A stretch of 64,000 nt of DNA from Alphaproteobacteria bacterium (GTDB taxonomy: Bacteria; Pseudomonadota; Alphaproteobacteria; CAAGCB01; CAG-977), in NCBI GenBank assembly GCA_017480385.1, contig JAFVAT010000017.1, positions 1-64,000 of the forward strand. Direction: 5' to 3'. The number at the start of each line of letters is the position of its first letter. Positions within the stretch are counted from its first letter, which is position 1. Below are positions 9,596-17,859 of this stretch, piece by piece. The position numbers and the translations under genes are program-made. The notes under the pieces were generated by a model. It searched no databases, was not told where the DNA came from, and saw only the letters and a list, made by a program, of their open reading frames with translations.

Positions 9596-10948
9596 ATGGC
9601 TTCTCAAATAGATAAAATGGCGACCGGATTAGGTTGGGAAACTTTTGCTAAAGCGACAGACCTTCAAAAACGTCTTCTTTTTACATTGGGGGCTATGATT
9701 GTTTATCGTTTAGGTACTTTTATTCCTTTGCCGGGGATTAATTCTTTTGTTCTGGAAGATATTTTTACCAGACAGGCCGGCGGTATTTTAGGAATGTTTA
9801 ATATGTTTACCGGCGGCGCGCTGTCTCGTATGACGCTCTTCGCCTTAAATATTATGCCGTATATTTCGGCGTCGATTATCGTGCAGCTGGCCGGGTCTGT
9901 TCTGCCGTCTTTAATCGCTTTGAAAAAAGAAGGCGAAGCCGGACAGCGCAAAATGAATCAATATACGCGTTACTTAACAGTTCTGATTACGATTGTTCAG
10001 GCCTACGGTTTGGCCGTCGGCTTAGAGGCAATGGTCGGATCTGCGGGAACTTCAGCTGTTGTTAATCCGGGCCATTGGTTCCGCTTTACAACTGTTGTTT
10101 CTCTGTTGGGCGGAACAATGTTTATTGTATGGCTGGGTGATCAAATTACGGCACGCGGTGTAGGCAATGGTTCTTCTTTGATTATTACAGCCGGTATTAT
10201 GGCCGGGATTCCTATGGGATTAGCGCAGACGTTTGAATTGGCAAGGGCCGGTTCCATGTCAACGGTTGGTTTGTTTGCCGTTTTATTTACCGCTTTGGCT
10301 TTGGTCTATTTCGTTGTGTTTATAGAACGGGCTCAACGTCGTATTCTGATCCAGTATCCGAAACGTCAAATGGGCGGTCGTATGATGAACAGTGAAAGCT
10401 CTCATTTGCCATTGAAGTTGAATCCGACAGGGGTTATTCCGCCGATTTTTGCCAGTTCTTTGCTGTTATTGCCTATGACGATCGTTAATTTTTCCGTTAA
10501 AAGCGGCAACAGTCCTGATTGGATAGTAACGCTATCTTCTGTTTTAGCACATGGACAGCCGGTTTATTTGGCTTTATATGCTGCCCTGATTATTTTCTTT
10601 ACATTCTTTTATACGGCGGTTGTTTTTAATCCGGAAGACACAGCGGATAATTTAAAGCGTCATGGTGGTTTTATTGCCGGTATCCGTCCGGGAAAGAGTA
10701 CAGCAGAATATTTAGATTATGTGCTGACGCGTTTGACTGTTGTCGGATCTTTATATTTAGCGGCGATTTGCTGTTTTCCTGAAATTATGATGGCAAAATA
10801 TTCCGTTCCGTTTGTATTGGGTGGGACGACCTTGTTGATTGTGGTTTCCGTGACAATGGAGTTTGCAACGCAAATTCAATCTCATCTGATCGCGCATCAG
10901 TATGAGGGTTTGATGAAAAAAGCGAAACTTAAAGGACGCCTGAAGTGA
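9596..10948 (+). CDS. secY: Protein translocase subunit SecY
   Basis: Channel subunit of the Sec translocon in the inner membrane. About ten hydrophobic segments are visible. Family motifs: LGTFIPLPGI in the first periplasmic region, GGALSRMTLFALNIMPYISASI (plug/TM2), and the cytoplasmic loop QRRILIQYPKRQ. ATG at 9596 (MASQIDKMATG) was chosen because a GTG at 9557 would lie on the hairpin arm; the resulting 450 residues fit. Its stop overlaps the adk start by 4 nt. Confidence 0.96.
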   Translation: MASQIDKMATGLGWETFAKATDLQKRLLFTLGAMIVYRLGTFIPLPGINSFVLEDIFTRQAGGILGMFNMFTGGALSRMTLFALNIMPYISASIIVQLAGSVLPSLIALKKEGEAGQRKMNQYTRYLTVLITIVQAYGLAVGLEAMVGSAGTSAVVNPGHWFRFTTVVSLLGGTMFIVWLGDQITARGVGNGSSLIITAGIMAGIPMGLAQTFELARAGSMSTVGLFAVLFTALALVYFVVFIERAQRRILIQYPKRQMGGRMMNSESSHLPLKLNPTGVIPPIFASSLLLLPMTIVNFSVKSGNSPDWIVTLSSVLAHGQPVYLALYAALIIFFTFFYTAVVFNPEDTADNLKRHGGFIAGIRPGKSTAEYLDYVLTRLTVVGSLYLAAICCFPEIMMAKYSVPFVLGGTTLLIVVSVTMEFATQIQSHLIAHQYEGLMKKAKLKGRLK

Positions 10949-11607
10949 TCAGCAACGGCAAACACCTTGTTTTAATGGCTCCTCCGGGAGGCGGCAAAGG
11001 GACACAGGCGCGTTTGCTGCGTGATCGTTTACATATACCTCATTTATCAACAGGGGAAATGCTGCGCAACGCAGGGAGAGCCGGTACAGAAATAGGTTTG
11101 CAGGCAAAGGCTTTGATCGATAAAGGCAACTTTGTTCCTGATGAGATGATTATTTCTATTATTTCTGAGCGCTTGGACGAACCGGATTGCAAGGAAGGCT
11201 TTATTTTGGACGGCTTTCCCAGAACGTTGCCTCAAGCGAAGGCGTTGGACGAATTGTTGTTTGAAAAAGGACGGCGGTTGGATCATGTGATTGAAATTCA
11301 AGTGCCGGACGATATGATTATTCAGCGCATTATCGGGCGCTTTTCATGTGCTGACTGCGGTGCGATGTATCATGATACGCTGAAACCGACTAAAGTATTT
11401 GGAAAGTGTGATGACTGTGGCGGGTCGAATTTTCTACGCCGTCAGGACGATAATTGGCAAACAGTTGTCGATCGGTTGAAAACGTATCGTATGATGACAA
11501 CGCCCGTTTTACCGTATTTCCAGCATGAGGGGCTTTTGGAAACAATTGACGGAACCGGCGGTGTGGAAGAAGTTGCAGAGAAGCTGAAAAAGATTATCGG
11601 GTTTTGA
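10945..11607 (+). CDS. adk: Adenylate kinase with a four-cysteine LID
   Basis: Interconverts ATP + AMP and 2 ADP in the cytoplasm. The P-loop PPGGGKGT is at residues 13-20, the AMP-binding region STGEMLR at about 35-41, and DGFPRT at 89-94. The LID carries Cys135, Cys138, Cys155 and Cys158 in two CxxC pairs, the zinc-binding (or iron-binding) type common in Gram-positives and found in some alphaproteobacteria such as Paracoccus. GTG start overlaps the secY stop, so translation is coupled. Confidence 0.96.
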   Translation: MISNGKHLVLMAPPGGGKGTQARLLRDRLHIPHLSTGEMLRNAGRAGTEIGLQAKALIDKGNFVPDEMIISIISERLDEPDCKEGFILDGFPRTLPQAKALDELLFEKGRRLDHVIEIQVPDDMIIQRIIGRFSCADCGAMYHDTLKPTKVFGKCDDCGGSNFLRRQDDNWQTVVDRLKTYRMMTTPVLPYFQHEGLLETIDGTGGVEEVAEKLKKIIGF

Positions 11608-11629
11608 TACTGAATAACGGGGGTGTGCC

Positions 11630-12934
11630 ATGGGAATGTTAAATGCCGCTATGAACGAGATAAATCGGGGTGAAATCAAGTGGGAAGAGCCTCTGATCGC
11701 CTTTAAGGAAATCAACGGTACGGATTTTGAACGGGCGCAAGCTTTCCATATTATCAATACGATCGCTAAGGGATCAAAAATCGGTAAAACTGTTTTGGAA
11801 AAAGCGGCAGAGAACGGATATACGATTCATATGGATTATATATCAGGAGCCGCGGCGGCCTGTTGCAGTCAGAATAAAAGGATCATTCTTAATCCCGCTT
11901 TTTCGGAAGATATGTTGATTTCTTCTATGGTGCACGAGGCACGTCACGCGGAACAGGATATGAACGCGACATGGACGGGTGAACGCGGTGCTTTTACAAT
12001 AGAAACAGAGTTGATGCTGGCGCGTGCTAAAGAAGCGGACGCTCAGGCGATTGCAGCGGCGGCCTGCTTTGAAATCCGTGCGAATACGGGCAATGCAGGA
12101 CCTTTGGCCGAGATGTACCAATGTGATTCGCATATTGTCGGTCCGTTAAATAATGCGGCAGCGGATAGGAATTCTCCCGTGACGACCAAGATGTTGCAGG
12201 AGGCTTTCAAAGGTTGGTATAACAACGAATCTATTACGGAAACGTATGAGCGGTGTTATCAAGTTGCGCAGATGAATTATGCCTCGGAAAAAGGGGATTA
12301 TTCTAAGACGCCGTTTGATAAGCCATTGTCTTCGGCACAGATCGTGACGGATTTATGCAAAGCGGCAGACGGTTCTTGTTACTTTGAAAACGACAAAGAT
12401 ATTTTGGCGGATCGTGATCGATGTGCAATCAGTGCGGAAACGCTCAAAGCATTTGATAAATTTTTTATATTGCGCGAACAAAGAACGGGCATGCCTGCAG
12501 ACGGGACGTATGAAGCTTTAAAGGTCAGAAACGGTTCTCGCGGATTTAAAAATTCAGTCGATGATTTAAAACGGGCTTTTTCTTCCGATTACAGAAAGAC
12601 ATTTTCCCGCGATAAGAGCGAGGAAATCGGCTTAAAGAAAGAAGGCTCTTCTCTGGATATTCGTCGGATCAATCATCTGGTCAACGATTTATGTGCCGAT
12701 CCGGAAAACCGCAAAAAGCTGACGGCTTTAAAATCGGCGGGATATACGGTTGCTTTTGAAAATGCAATGCGATTGGGAACGGTTCGGGACGACTATAAAA
12801 AAATGGTTCTGTTAAATCCGGCATTGAAAGATGAGGCGTTGAAAGGCGCTTTGTTGATGCAAGGGGAAAAGATCGAGACCCGTATCTCGGTGCAGACCAG
12901 AATGGCTGCTGCCCAGTTAAAGGGACGGGCATAA
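11630..12934 (+). CDS. Putative zinc metallopeptidase-like protein with internal duplication
   Basis: 434 residues with no signal peptide. The segment VHEARHAEQD carries a HExxH zinc motif (His102, Glu103, His106), and KEADAQAIA with Glu135 could supply a third ligand, an arrangement seen in ImmA/IrrE-like and DUF6782-type putative peptidases. Residues 56-110 align without gaps to residues 364-418 (shared GYT and LNPA at the same spacing), but HEARH is replaced by MQGEK in the second copy, so only the first can bind zinc this way. The C-terminus ends TRMAAAQLKGRA, like tails of four other proteins in the window. It starts 22 nt after adk and is probably cotranscribed with secY-adk. Substrate unknown; peptidase activity is inferred from motif only. 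Confidence 0.7.
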   Translation: MGMLNAAMNEINRGEIKWEEPLIAFKEINGTDFERAQAFHIINTIAKGSKIGKTVLEKAAENGYTIHMDYISGAAAACCSQNKRIILNPAFSEDMLISSMVHEARHAEQDMNATWTGERGAFTIETELMLARAKEADAQAIAAAACFEIRANTGNAGPLAEMYQCDSHIVGPLNNAAADRNSPVTTKMLQEAFKGWYNNESITETYERCYQVAQMNYASEKGDYSKTPFDKPLSSAQIVTDLCKAADGSCYFENDKDILADRDRCAISAETLKAFDKFFILREQRTGMPADGTYEALKVRNGSRGFKNSVDDLKRAFSSDYRKTFSRDKSEEIGLKKEGSSLDIRRINHLVNDLCADPENRKKLTALKSAGYTVAFENAMRLGTVRDDYKKMVLLNPALKDEALKGALLMQGEKIETRISVQTRMAAAQLKGRA

Positions 12935-13365
12935 AGTCTAAACATTTGTCGGAAGGAGAGGGGGAAAAGCTTTCTTTTCGTATAAAAAATTTAAACCGCC
13001 TGTTTTAGCAAAACGTTGTGCAGAATGGAGGCTTTTCTTGATTCTAGCCGTTGTTAATGTTTCCGAAAATCATATAGGGCCGTTTGGAACAGGGAGGGAA
13101 GAGAGCGGTCTGATATCATTTATTTAAAGAAATAAATAAGGGACTTTTCTCTTTTAGAACTGTTCTGGAAAAGGGCTTCTCTAAAAAAATCGGATAATTT
13201 CAGTGTTTTTATCTTTCAGGTATCTGAAAGATAAAAAATGCCACCCTGAGAGGGCTATGATATTAAAAAGAGCAAACGTTCCCTACCTGCAAAAGTGAAT
13301 ATGCACAATGAGTTGAATGATATGGGCGGAAACGGATTTTGCATGAAATTGAATAAGGGGGAAAA
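12935..13365. other. Gene-free interval with a 14-bp inverted repeat
   Basis: No supported gene in these 431 bases. The clearest structure is a perfect inverted repeat, TTTTTATCTTTCAG at 13206-13219 and CTGAAAGATAAAAA at 13224-13237, with a GTAT loop. The A/T ends are paired within the stem, so it is not a classic terminator; it could be an operator or an mRNA end. The promoter of the following reductase must lie in this interval but no convincing -35/-10 pair stands out. Confidence 0.5.
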
Positions 13366-14487
13366 ATGTCGGAATTAGGCAAAAATATAAAGAAATTAGG
13401 TTTTGGATTGATGCGTCTGCCGCAAAAAGACGGCGTGATCGACGTTGAACAGGTTAAAGAAATGGTTGATCATTTCTTGGCGGCGGGATTTACATACTTT
13501 GATACGGCATGGGCTTATCCGGGATCGGAAGATGCGATCCGGCAGGCTTTAGTCGAGCGTTACCCGCGCGAAAGCTTTCAATTGGCAACAAAAAACGCGG
13601 CTTGGATCGGTGCAAAGACGGCAGACGAAGCCAAAAATCAGCTGGAGGTGTCTTTAAAACAGACCGGCGCCGGATATATTGATTTCTACTTATTGCATAA
13701 TCTGGGAGAAGCGCGCACGAAAGTCTTTGATGATTTTGGGCTGTGGGACTGGATTTTGGAAAAGAAAGCGCAAGGCGTGATCAAACATGCAGGATTTTCT
13801 TTTCATTCCACGCCTGAAGAATTGGACGCGATTTTAACGGCGCACCCTGAAATGGAATTTGTGCAGCTGCAGATTAACTATGCGGACTGGGATAATCCGG
13901 CGATTCAGTCGCGGCGGTGCTATGAAACGGCGCGCAAACACGGAAAGCCCGTCATTATTATGGAACCGGTTAAAGGCGGTATGTTGGCAACGCCGCCCGA
14001 AAGTGTTGTTAAAATTCTTAAAGAGGCTGAGCCGGACTCTTCCATTGCGTCTTGGGCAATCCGTTTTGCTGCGAATTTGGACGGCGTGATCGCGGTGCTG
14101 TCCGGCATGAGTAATTTAGCGCAAATGGACGATAATCTTTCTTATATGAAGGATTTTGCCGGTTTGACGGAAAAACAGGCCGTGACATTGAAAACGGCGC
14201 AGGACGAAATCAACCGCTATCCGATTATTCCATGCACGACCTGTAATTATTGCGCTAAGGTCTGTCCGAAGAATATCGGCATATCCGGTTCCTTTACGGC
14301 GATGAACTATCTGACGCTGTACAGGGACAAAGAGGCGGCGGCGCATCAGGAAAGCTGGCTGGTCGGCATGCACGGCAAAAATCGGGCCAACGAATGTGTC
14401 AAATGCGGCAAATGCGAAAAAGTCTGCCCGCAGCATATCGCAATCAGGGAACAGTTGGAAAAAGTCAGTCAGGCTTTTCAGATGTAA
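13366..14487 (+). CDS. Aldo/keto reductase with C-terminal 2x[4Fe-4S] domain
   Basis: Residues 1-270 form an aldo/keto reductase barrel: GFGLMRLP at the start, FDTAWAY (catalytic Asp and Tyr), ATKNA (Lys) and YLLHNLG (His) make the usual tetrad. The C-terminal part holds two ferredoxin-type clusters, CTTCNYCAKVCP and CVKCGKCEKVCP, each with CxxCxxCxxxCP spacing. This YghZ/YdhF-unlike, ferredoxin-fused class is frequent in anaerobes and suggests electron exchange with a low-potential donor. A GGGGG binding site precedes the ATG, and a terminator follows, so it looks monocistronic. Substrate not predictable. Confidence 0.88.
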   Translation: MSELGKNIKKLGFGLMRLPQKDGVIDVEQVKEMVDHFLAAGFTYFDTAWAYPGSEDAIRQALVERYPRESFQLATKNAAWIGAKTADEAKNQLEVSLKQTGAGYIDFYLLHNLGEARTKVFDDFGLWDWILEKKAQGVIKHAGFSFHSTPEELDAILTAHPEMEFVQLQINYADWDNPAIQSRRCYETARKHGKPVIIMEPVKGGMLATPPESVVKILKEAEPDSSIASWAIRFAANLDGVIAVLSGMSNLAQMDDNLSYMKDFAGLTEKQAVTLKTAQDEINRYPIIPCTTCNYCAKVCPKNIGISGSFTAMNYLTLYRDKEAAAHQESWLVGMHGKNRANECVKCGKCEKVCPQHIAIREQLEKVSQAFQM

Positions 14488-14503
14488 CCGGAAAACAATG
14501 CGG

Positions 14504-14531
14504 AAAAGAGGGGCTTCGGCTCCTCTTTTTT
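14504..14531 (+). terminator. Rho-independent terminator after the reductase
   Basis: Stem AAAAGAGGGGC / GCTCCTCTTTT with a TTCG tetraloop (one G-T wobble) and a run of six Ts at the end. It lies 17 nt after the reductase stop and ends that transcript. Confidence 0.85.
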
Positions 14532-14603
14532 ATAAAGCGGGTGCCGGACGTACGGTGTTTTGTAAGCTTGGAAAGAAATTCCGTCGGCTCTTTTGGCGCG
14601 GAT

Positions 14604-14939
14604 TTATTTTTCCGCAATTTCAAAATGGTTTAAAAAAGAAATCAGCGCTTTTTTCTTTTCGTCATCAAACAGGCGGATTTTTTGAATGAGGACGTCTTCC
14701 AACTCCCTTTGCTCCGGCCGTTTTTCTTTCAGCAGCGAATCAAGATCAACATCTAATTCCGTCAGAATTTTATACAAAGTATAGGCGCGGGGATTTTGCT
14801 TTCCGGTTTCGATTAAAGCTGCCGTGGAATAATCCACGCCGCAGTTCAGAGCCAGTTCGTTGATCGTCGCATTTTTGCGCAAACGCAGTTTCCTGATAAG
14901 AACGCCTAACCCGCTTGTGAATTCATCTTCTGTCAGCAT
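14604..14939 (-). CDS. XRE-family transcriptional regulator
   Basis: 111 residues. A Cro/CI-type helix-turn-helix occupies about residues 12-66: IRKLRLRKNATINELALNCGVDYSTAALIETGKQ-like pattern, with the recognition helix around DYSTAALIE, followed by NPRAYTLYKILTELDVDLDSLL. The C-terminal 40 residues are charged and helical. It is divergent from the acyltransferase gene, and the shared 128-bp interval contains inverted and direct repeats, so autoregulation and control of the neighbour are plausible. No metabolite-binding domain is visible. Confidence 0.85.
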   Translation of the reverse strand: MLTEDEFTSGLGVLIRKLRLRKNATINELALNCGVDYSTAALIETGKQNPRAYTLYKILTELDVDLDSLLKEKRPEQRELEDVLIQKIRLFDDEKKKALISFLNHFEIAEK

Positions 14940-14943
14940 CTTT

Positions 14944-14968
14944 GATTCCCTGTTCGATATTGGGAATC
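14944..14968. promoter_or_regulatory. Inverted repeat next to the XRE start, candidate operator
   Basis: GATTCCC at 14944-14950 and GGGAATC at 14962-14968 form a 7-bp inverted repeat with 11-bp spacing, starting 5 bp from the regulator's ATG. In addition CAATAAATTT occurs as a direct repeat at 14971-14980 and 15029-15038, one copy on each side of the promoter for the neighbouring gene. Both are plausible binding sites for the XRE protein. Confidence 0.5.
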
Positions 14969-14984
14969 TACAATAAATTTTGCT

Positions 14985-15013
14985 TTGACTCGATTGTGCA
15001 AAAACAATATAAA
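14985..15013 (+). promoter_or_regulatory. Sigma-70-type promoter of the acyltransferase gene
   Basis: TTGACT at 14985-14990 and TATAAA at 15008-15013 are separated by exactly 17 bp, matching five of six bases in each consensus hexamer. The start codon of the membrane acyltransferase is 55 bp downstream. Confidence 0.7.
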
Positions 15014-15067
15014 CTTATGGTGTATATGCAATAAATTTATATTGAAATTTCACGAAAGGTCTTCGGA

Positions 15068-16489
15068 ATGCGAAAAAAGAAAGTCAAAGCCGGTATTTTA
15101 ATTCTGACGGCGCTTCTTTTGTTCCTGACGAAATTTTTATATTCGGACGCGTTGTTCAAAGTGACGATCCAAACGGACAAGTCCGCCGGAACATTTGAAA
15201 TGGAGTATGTTTTTGCAAAGAAGGCCGTTCGCACCAAGATGCGGATCACCAAAGAACAACGGGCTTCGGTCCGGATTTATGCTGACAGCCTGACCGCTTT
15301 AAAATTGTTCGTTCCAACGGGTATGAAGGTTCTGAATATAAAAATAGAGGGAAGCAAAACAACGGTTTTGGACGTGAAAGAACGGTATGATTTTGAAAAT
15401 TTGTCATTAAAAGCGAAACGGCATTTTGATTTTAAAATATTTGTCATTGCGGCGTTCTTGTTCTATGCGGTCCTTGATTCTCTTTTGAGCCGGGCCTTTC
15501 TTTTTGATGATAAAATACCGTCTATGATGAACCTTGAGTTCCTGCGGCTGATTTTTACGATCGGCATAGTCGTGTATCATTTGTCAGAAAGGCTGGATAT
15601 GACGACGGAGGGATGGTTGGGTGTGGAATTTTTCTTTATTCTGTCCGGATTCTTTTTGACACTGACGTTTAATCCGGAACGGTCGGTGCCGTCTTTTGTA
15701 AAGTCGAAAATAATTCATTTTACGCCGCTGTTGTTATTATGCAGTCTGTTCGGAAAAGCTAAAATCATCGCCGTTTTGTCGAACGTTTTGTTTTTGCAGT
15801 GTCCGGAATTATCGGACGAAGTGACGCCGCCTCAGGCATGGTTTTTGGCAGTTTTATTCTGGGTCGGCCTTTTTTATTTTTATATGATGAAAATCTGTTC
15901 TGCGAAATCAAACAAAGCCATTTTTGCGCTTCTGACATTTTTTGCGTACAGCGCCTGCCGACATTATGGTTGGGGAGAAACGCCGCTGATCGGAGGTATT
16001 GTCAGCGTGCGTCTGTTAAGAGGCGTCGCCGGCATCGGTCTGGGGTATTTTACGGCGCTTTTTTATCAAAGTTTACAGAACAAGCCTTTGTCCGGAAAAT
16101 TATTTTTTTCCATTATGGAAAGCATTCTGCTGTTTTATTGCGCGGGATTGGTCTTTTTCAATCCGTTATGTCCCGAGAATAAAATTGTTGCGGCGGTCGC
16201 TTTTGCCTCTTTGATTTTATTGTTTTCTTTGAAACGGGGAGGGATATCCCGTTTGTTTGAAAAACCGTTTTTTGCCAGACTTTCCGCCTGTTCATTCGCG
16301 GTTTATATGACACATTGGATCCTGCTTATGGACGTGGTTCTGCGCTGGTATAAAAGAAGTGCGTTTTTGCAGGATCATCTTGCCGCCGTCATCGTCATAG
16401 CCGTTGTTCTAAGCTATATTTTGGGGCTGTTTGTGCATCAATATATTGAAAAGCCCTTGGGCGGTTGGTTAAAAAAGAAATGGAATTGA
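15068..16489 (+). CDS. Membrane acyltransferase, acyltransferase-3 family
   Basis: 473 residues. An N-terminal membrane anchor (about residues 8-25) precedes an extracytoplasmic stretch of about 80 residues, then roughly ten hydrophobic segments. The family hallmark is LEFLRLIFTIGIVVYHL (Arg and catalytic-type His) followed by GWLGVEFFFILSGFFL. The end FVHQYIEKPLGGWLKKKW matches the family end motif. Members of the OafA/YrhL group move acetyl or other acyl groups to sugars of surface polysaccharides. The extra N-terminal domain between anchor and core is unusual. Acceptor unknown. Confidence 0.85.
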   Translation: MRKKKVKAGILILTALLLFLTKFLYSDALFKVTIQTDKSAGTFEMEYVFAKKAVRTKMRITKEQRASVRIYADSLTALKLFVPTGMKVLNIKIEGSKTTVLDVKERYDFENLSLKAKRHFDFKIFVIAAFLFYAVLDSLLSRAFLFDDKIPSMMNLEFLRLIFTIGIVVYHLSERLDMTTEGWLGVEFFFILSGFFLTLTFNPERSVPSFVKSKIIHFTPLLLLCSLFGKAKIIAVLSNVLFLQCPELSDEVTPPQAWFLAVLFWVGLFYFYMMKICSAKSNKAIFALLTFFAYSACRHYGWGETPLIGGIVSVRLLRGVAGIGLGYFTALFYQSLQNKPLSGKLFFSIMESILLFYCAGLVFFNPLCPENKIVAAVAFASLILLFSLKRGGISRLFEKPFFARLSACSFAVYMTHWILLMDVVLRWYKRSAFLQDHLAAVIVIAVVLSYILGLFVHQYIEKPLGGWLKKKWN

Positions 16490-16525
16490 AATAACAAGAT
16501 AGCCGACGTTTTTTCTATCATTCTG

Positions 16526-16819
16526 TTGCTCAGTATTTATCAAGTCTTTTTACCGGTAACGATAACATTGCTTTTGATATTTTTCTTGACAGAAGTTATG
16601 GACAGTTCTCGAAGGCAACCATTTAACCCTTATTATGGAATAGTGTGGCTTGTTAACGATTATATGTGGAAGGAATTTGTTTCCAACTGGTGTGCTTACA
16701 GTCCGGATTTTGCCAGAAGCGAGGATTTCGAAAATCTGCCCGAAGTTCAGGAAATACCGCATTATCCGGATTATGCTTCAATCAAAGTGATCAGGAATAC
16801 GGTTGTTGTTAAATTTTGA
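16526..16819 (+). CDS. Possible small membrane protein of unknown function
   Basis: Up to 97 residues from a TTG at 16526: one hydrophobic segment (FLPVTITLLLIFFLTEV) and then a soluble tail with several Trp and Tyr. There is no clear ribosome binding site, and the frame is the same as the acyltransferase frame, open immediately after its TGA at 16487-16489. It could be a short gene, or a remnant. Not recognised; start uncertain. Confidence 0.4.
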   Translation: MLSIYQVFLPVTITLLLIFFLTEVMDSSRRQPFNPYYGIVWLVNDYMWKEFVSNWCAYSPDFARSEDFENLPEVQEIPHYPDYASIKVIRNTVVVKF

Positions 16820-16861
16820 TTCTGCCGGCAATAAAAAAATGAAAAAAAACTTCTCAACCTA

Positions 16862-16888
16862 TTGACTCTTCAAGCGGGTGAGTATACT
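16862..16888 (+). promoter_or_regulatory. Candidate promoter of the rpsM-rplQ operon
   Basis: TTGACT at 16862-16867 and TATACT at 16883-16888. Both hexamers are good but the spacer is only 15 bp. A separate promoter here makes sense because the alpha operon genes are cut off from secY-adk. About 100 nt of leader follow. Confidence 0.5.
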
Positions 16889-16937
16889 TTGAACCCCTCT
16901 GTAGGGTGTCCGCAGTAAAACGCCTTATGGTTTGGTG

Positions 16938-16964
16938 TGCCTGTATTCTTCAGGGATTCAGGCA
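16938..16964 (+). promoter_or_regulatory. Leader hairpin before rpsM
   Basis: TGCCTG at 16938-16943 pairs with CAGGCA at 16959-16964, followed by GGTTTTAATTTGTTTT. An alternative pairing CCTG/CAGG inside the loop is possible. In E. coli, S4 represses this operon through a leader pseudoknot; whether this leader does so is unknown, since rpsD is not in the window. Confidence 0.4.
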
Positions 16965-16992
16965 GGTTTTAATTTGTTTTAGGAGATAAAAC

Positions 16993-17367
16993 TTGGCACG
17001 TATTGCTGGTGTGAATATTCCGACGAACAAGCGCGTGGTGATCGCTTTGACGTATATCCACGGCATCGGTCGGACTTTAGCCCGCGAAATTTGCGGGAAG
17101 TTAAGCATCGAAGACGCTCGCCGCGTAAGCGAACTGTCTGATGATGAAGTTTTGAAATTGCGTGAATTGATTGACCATGAATATCATGTCGAAGGCGAAC
17201 TTCGCCGTGAAGTCGGTGTTAACATCAAACGCTTGATGGACTTGGGCTGCTACCGTGGCCTGCGTCATCGTAAAGGTCTGCCCTGCCGCGGCCAGAGAAC
17301 GCATACGAATGCTCGTACGCGCAAAGGGCCCGCGAAACCGATCGCAGGCAAGAAAAAAGCTGTTTAG
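16993..17367 (+). CDS. rpsM: 30S ribosomal protein S13
   Basis: S13 forms the head bridge to the 50S subunit. [26 protein letters not shown] at the start and [25 protein letters not shown] near the end are signatures. The start codon is TTG, supported by AGGAG at 16981-16985, 7 nt upstream, and by the family N-terminus. Length 124. Confidence 0.97.
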   Translation: MARIAGVNIPTNKRVVIALTYIHGIGRTLAREICGKLSIEDARRVSELSDDEVLKLRELIDHEYHVEGELRREVGVNIKRLMDLGCYRGLRHRKGLPCRGQRTHTNARTRKGPAKPIAGKKKAV

Positions 17368-17386
17368 TTAGGAAAGGCGATTATTC

Positions 17387-17779
17387 ATGGCTAAAACAAC
17401 AACTGTTCGTACAAAGAAACGCGAACGTAAAAATATCACCTCCGGTGTTGCTCATGTCAATTCGACATTCAACAATACGAAGGTTACCATTACAGATGCT
17501 CAGGGAAATGCTATTTCCTGGTCTTCTTCAGGAGCTCACGGCTTCAAAGGGTCCCGTAAGTCCACGCCGTATGCGGCGCAGGTAACGGCCGAAGATGCTG
17601 GCAAAAAAGCTGCTGAACACGGTATGAAAACTTTGGAAGTATGGGTCAAAGGGCCCGGAGCCGGTCGTGAATCCGCTCTGCGCGCTTTACAGTCCGTCGG
17701 TTTCGTTATTACGGCGATTCGCGATGTGACCGCTGTTCCCCATAACGGTTGCCGTCCCCGCAAACGCCGCCGCGTTTAA
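17387..17779 (+). CDS. rpsK: 30S ribosomal protein S11
   Basis: S11 is in the 30S platform near the E-site codon. [36 protein letters not shown] and the end [14 protein letters not shown] are diagnostic. Length 130. AGGAAAGG upstream of the ATG. Confidence 0.97.
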   Translation: MAKTTTVRTKKRERKNITSGVAHVNSTFNNTKVTITDAQGNAISWSSSGAHGFKGSRKSTPYAAQVTAEDAGKKAAEHGMKTLEVWVKGPGAGRESALRALQSVGFVITAIRDVTAVPHNGCRPRKRRRV

Positions 17780-17786
17780 GGGAATG

Positions 17787-17832
17787 ACACAGCCGGCTGT
17801 GTGCCGGTCGTTTTGGTCGTGTCTTCGGACAC
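17787..17832 (+). promoter_or_regulatory. Two stem-loops between rpsK and rpoA
   Basis: A perfect 16-bp palindrome, ACACAGCC/GGCTGTGT at 17787-17802, and a small hairpin GTGTC-TTCG-GACAC at 17819-17832. Neither is followed by a T run. They may protect or punctuate the mRNA between the ribosomal-protein and polymerase genes. Confidence 0.5.
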
Positions 17833-17859
17833 ATTACTTTTAAAAGCAGGAGAATACTC

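Noticed and set aside
16487-16819. Stop-codon readthrough extending the acyltransferase into the following frame
   Set aside because: The frame is indeed continuous after TGA, but the acyltransferase ends in a family-typical way, and TGA is an ordinary stop in other genes here (rplD, adk).
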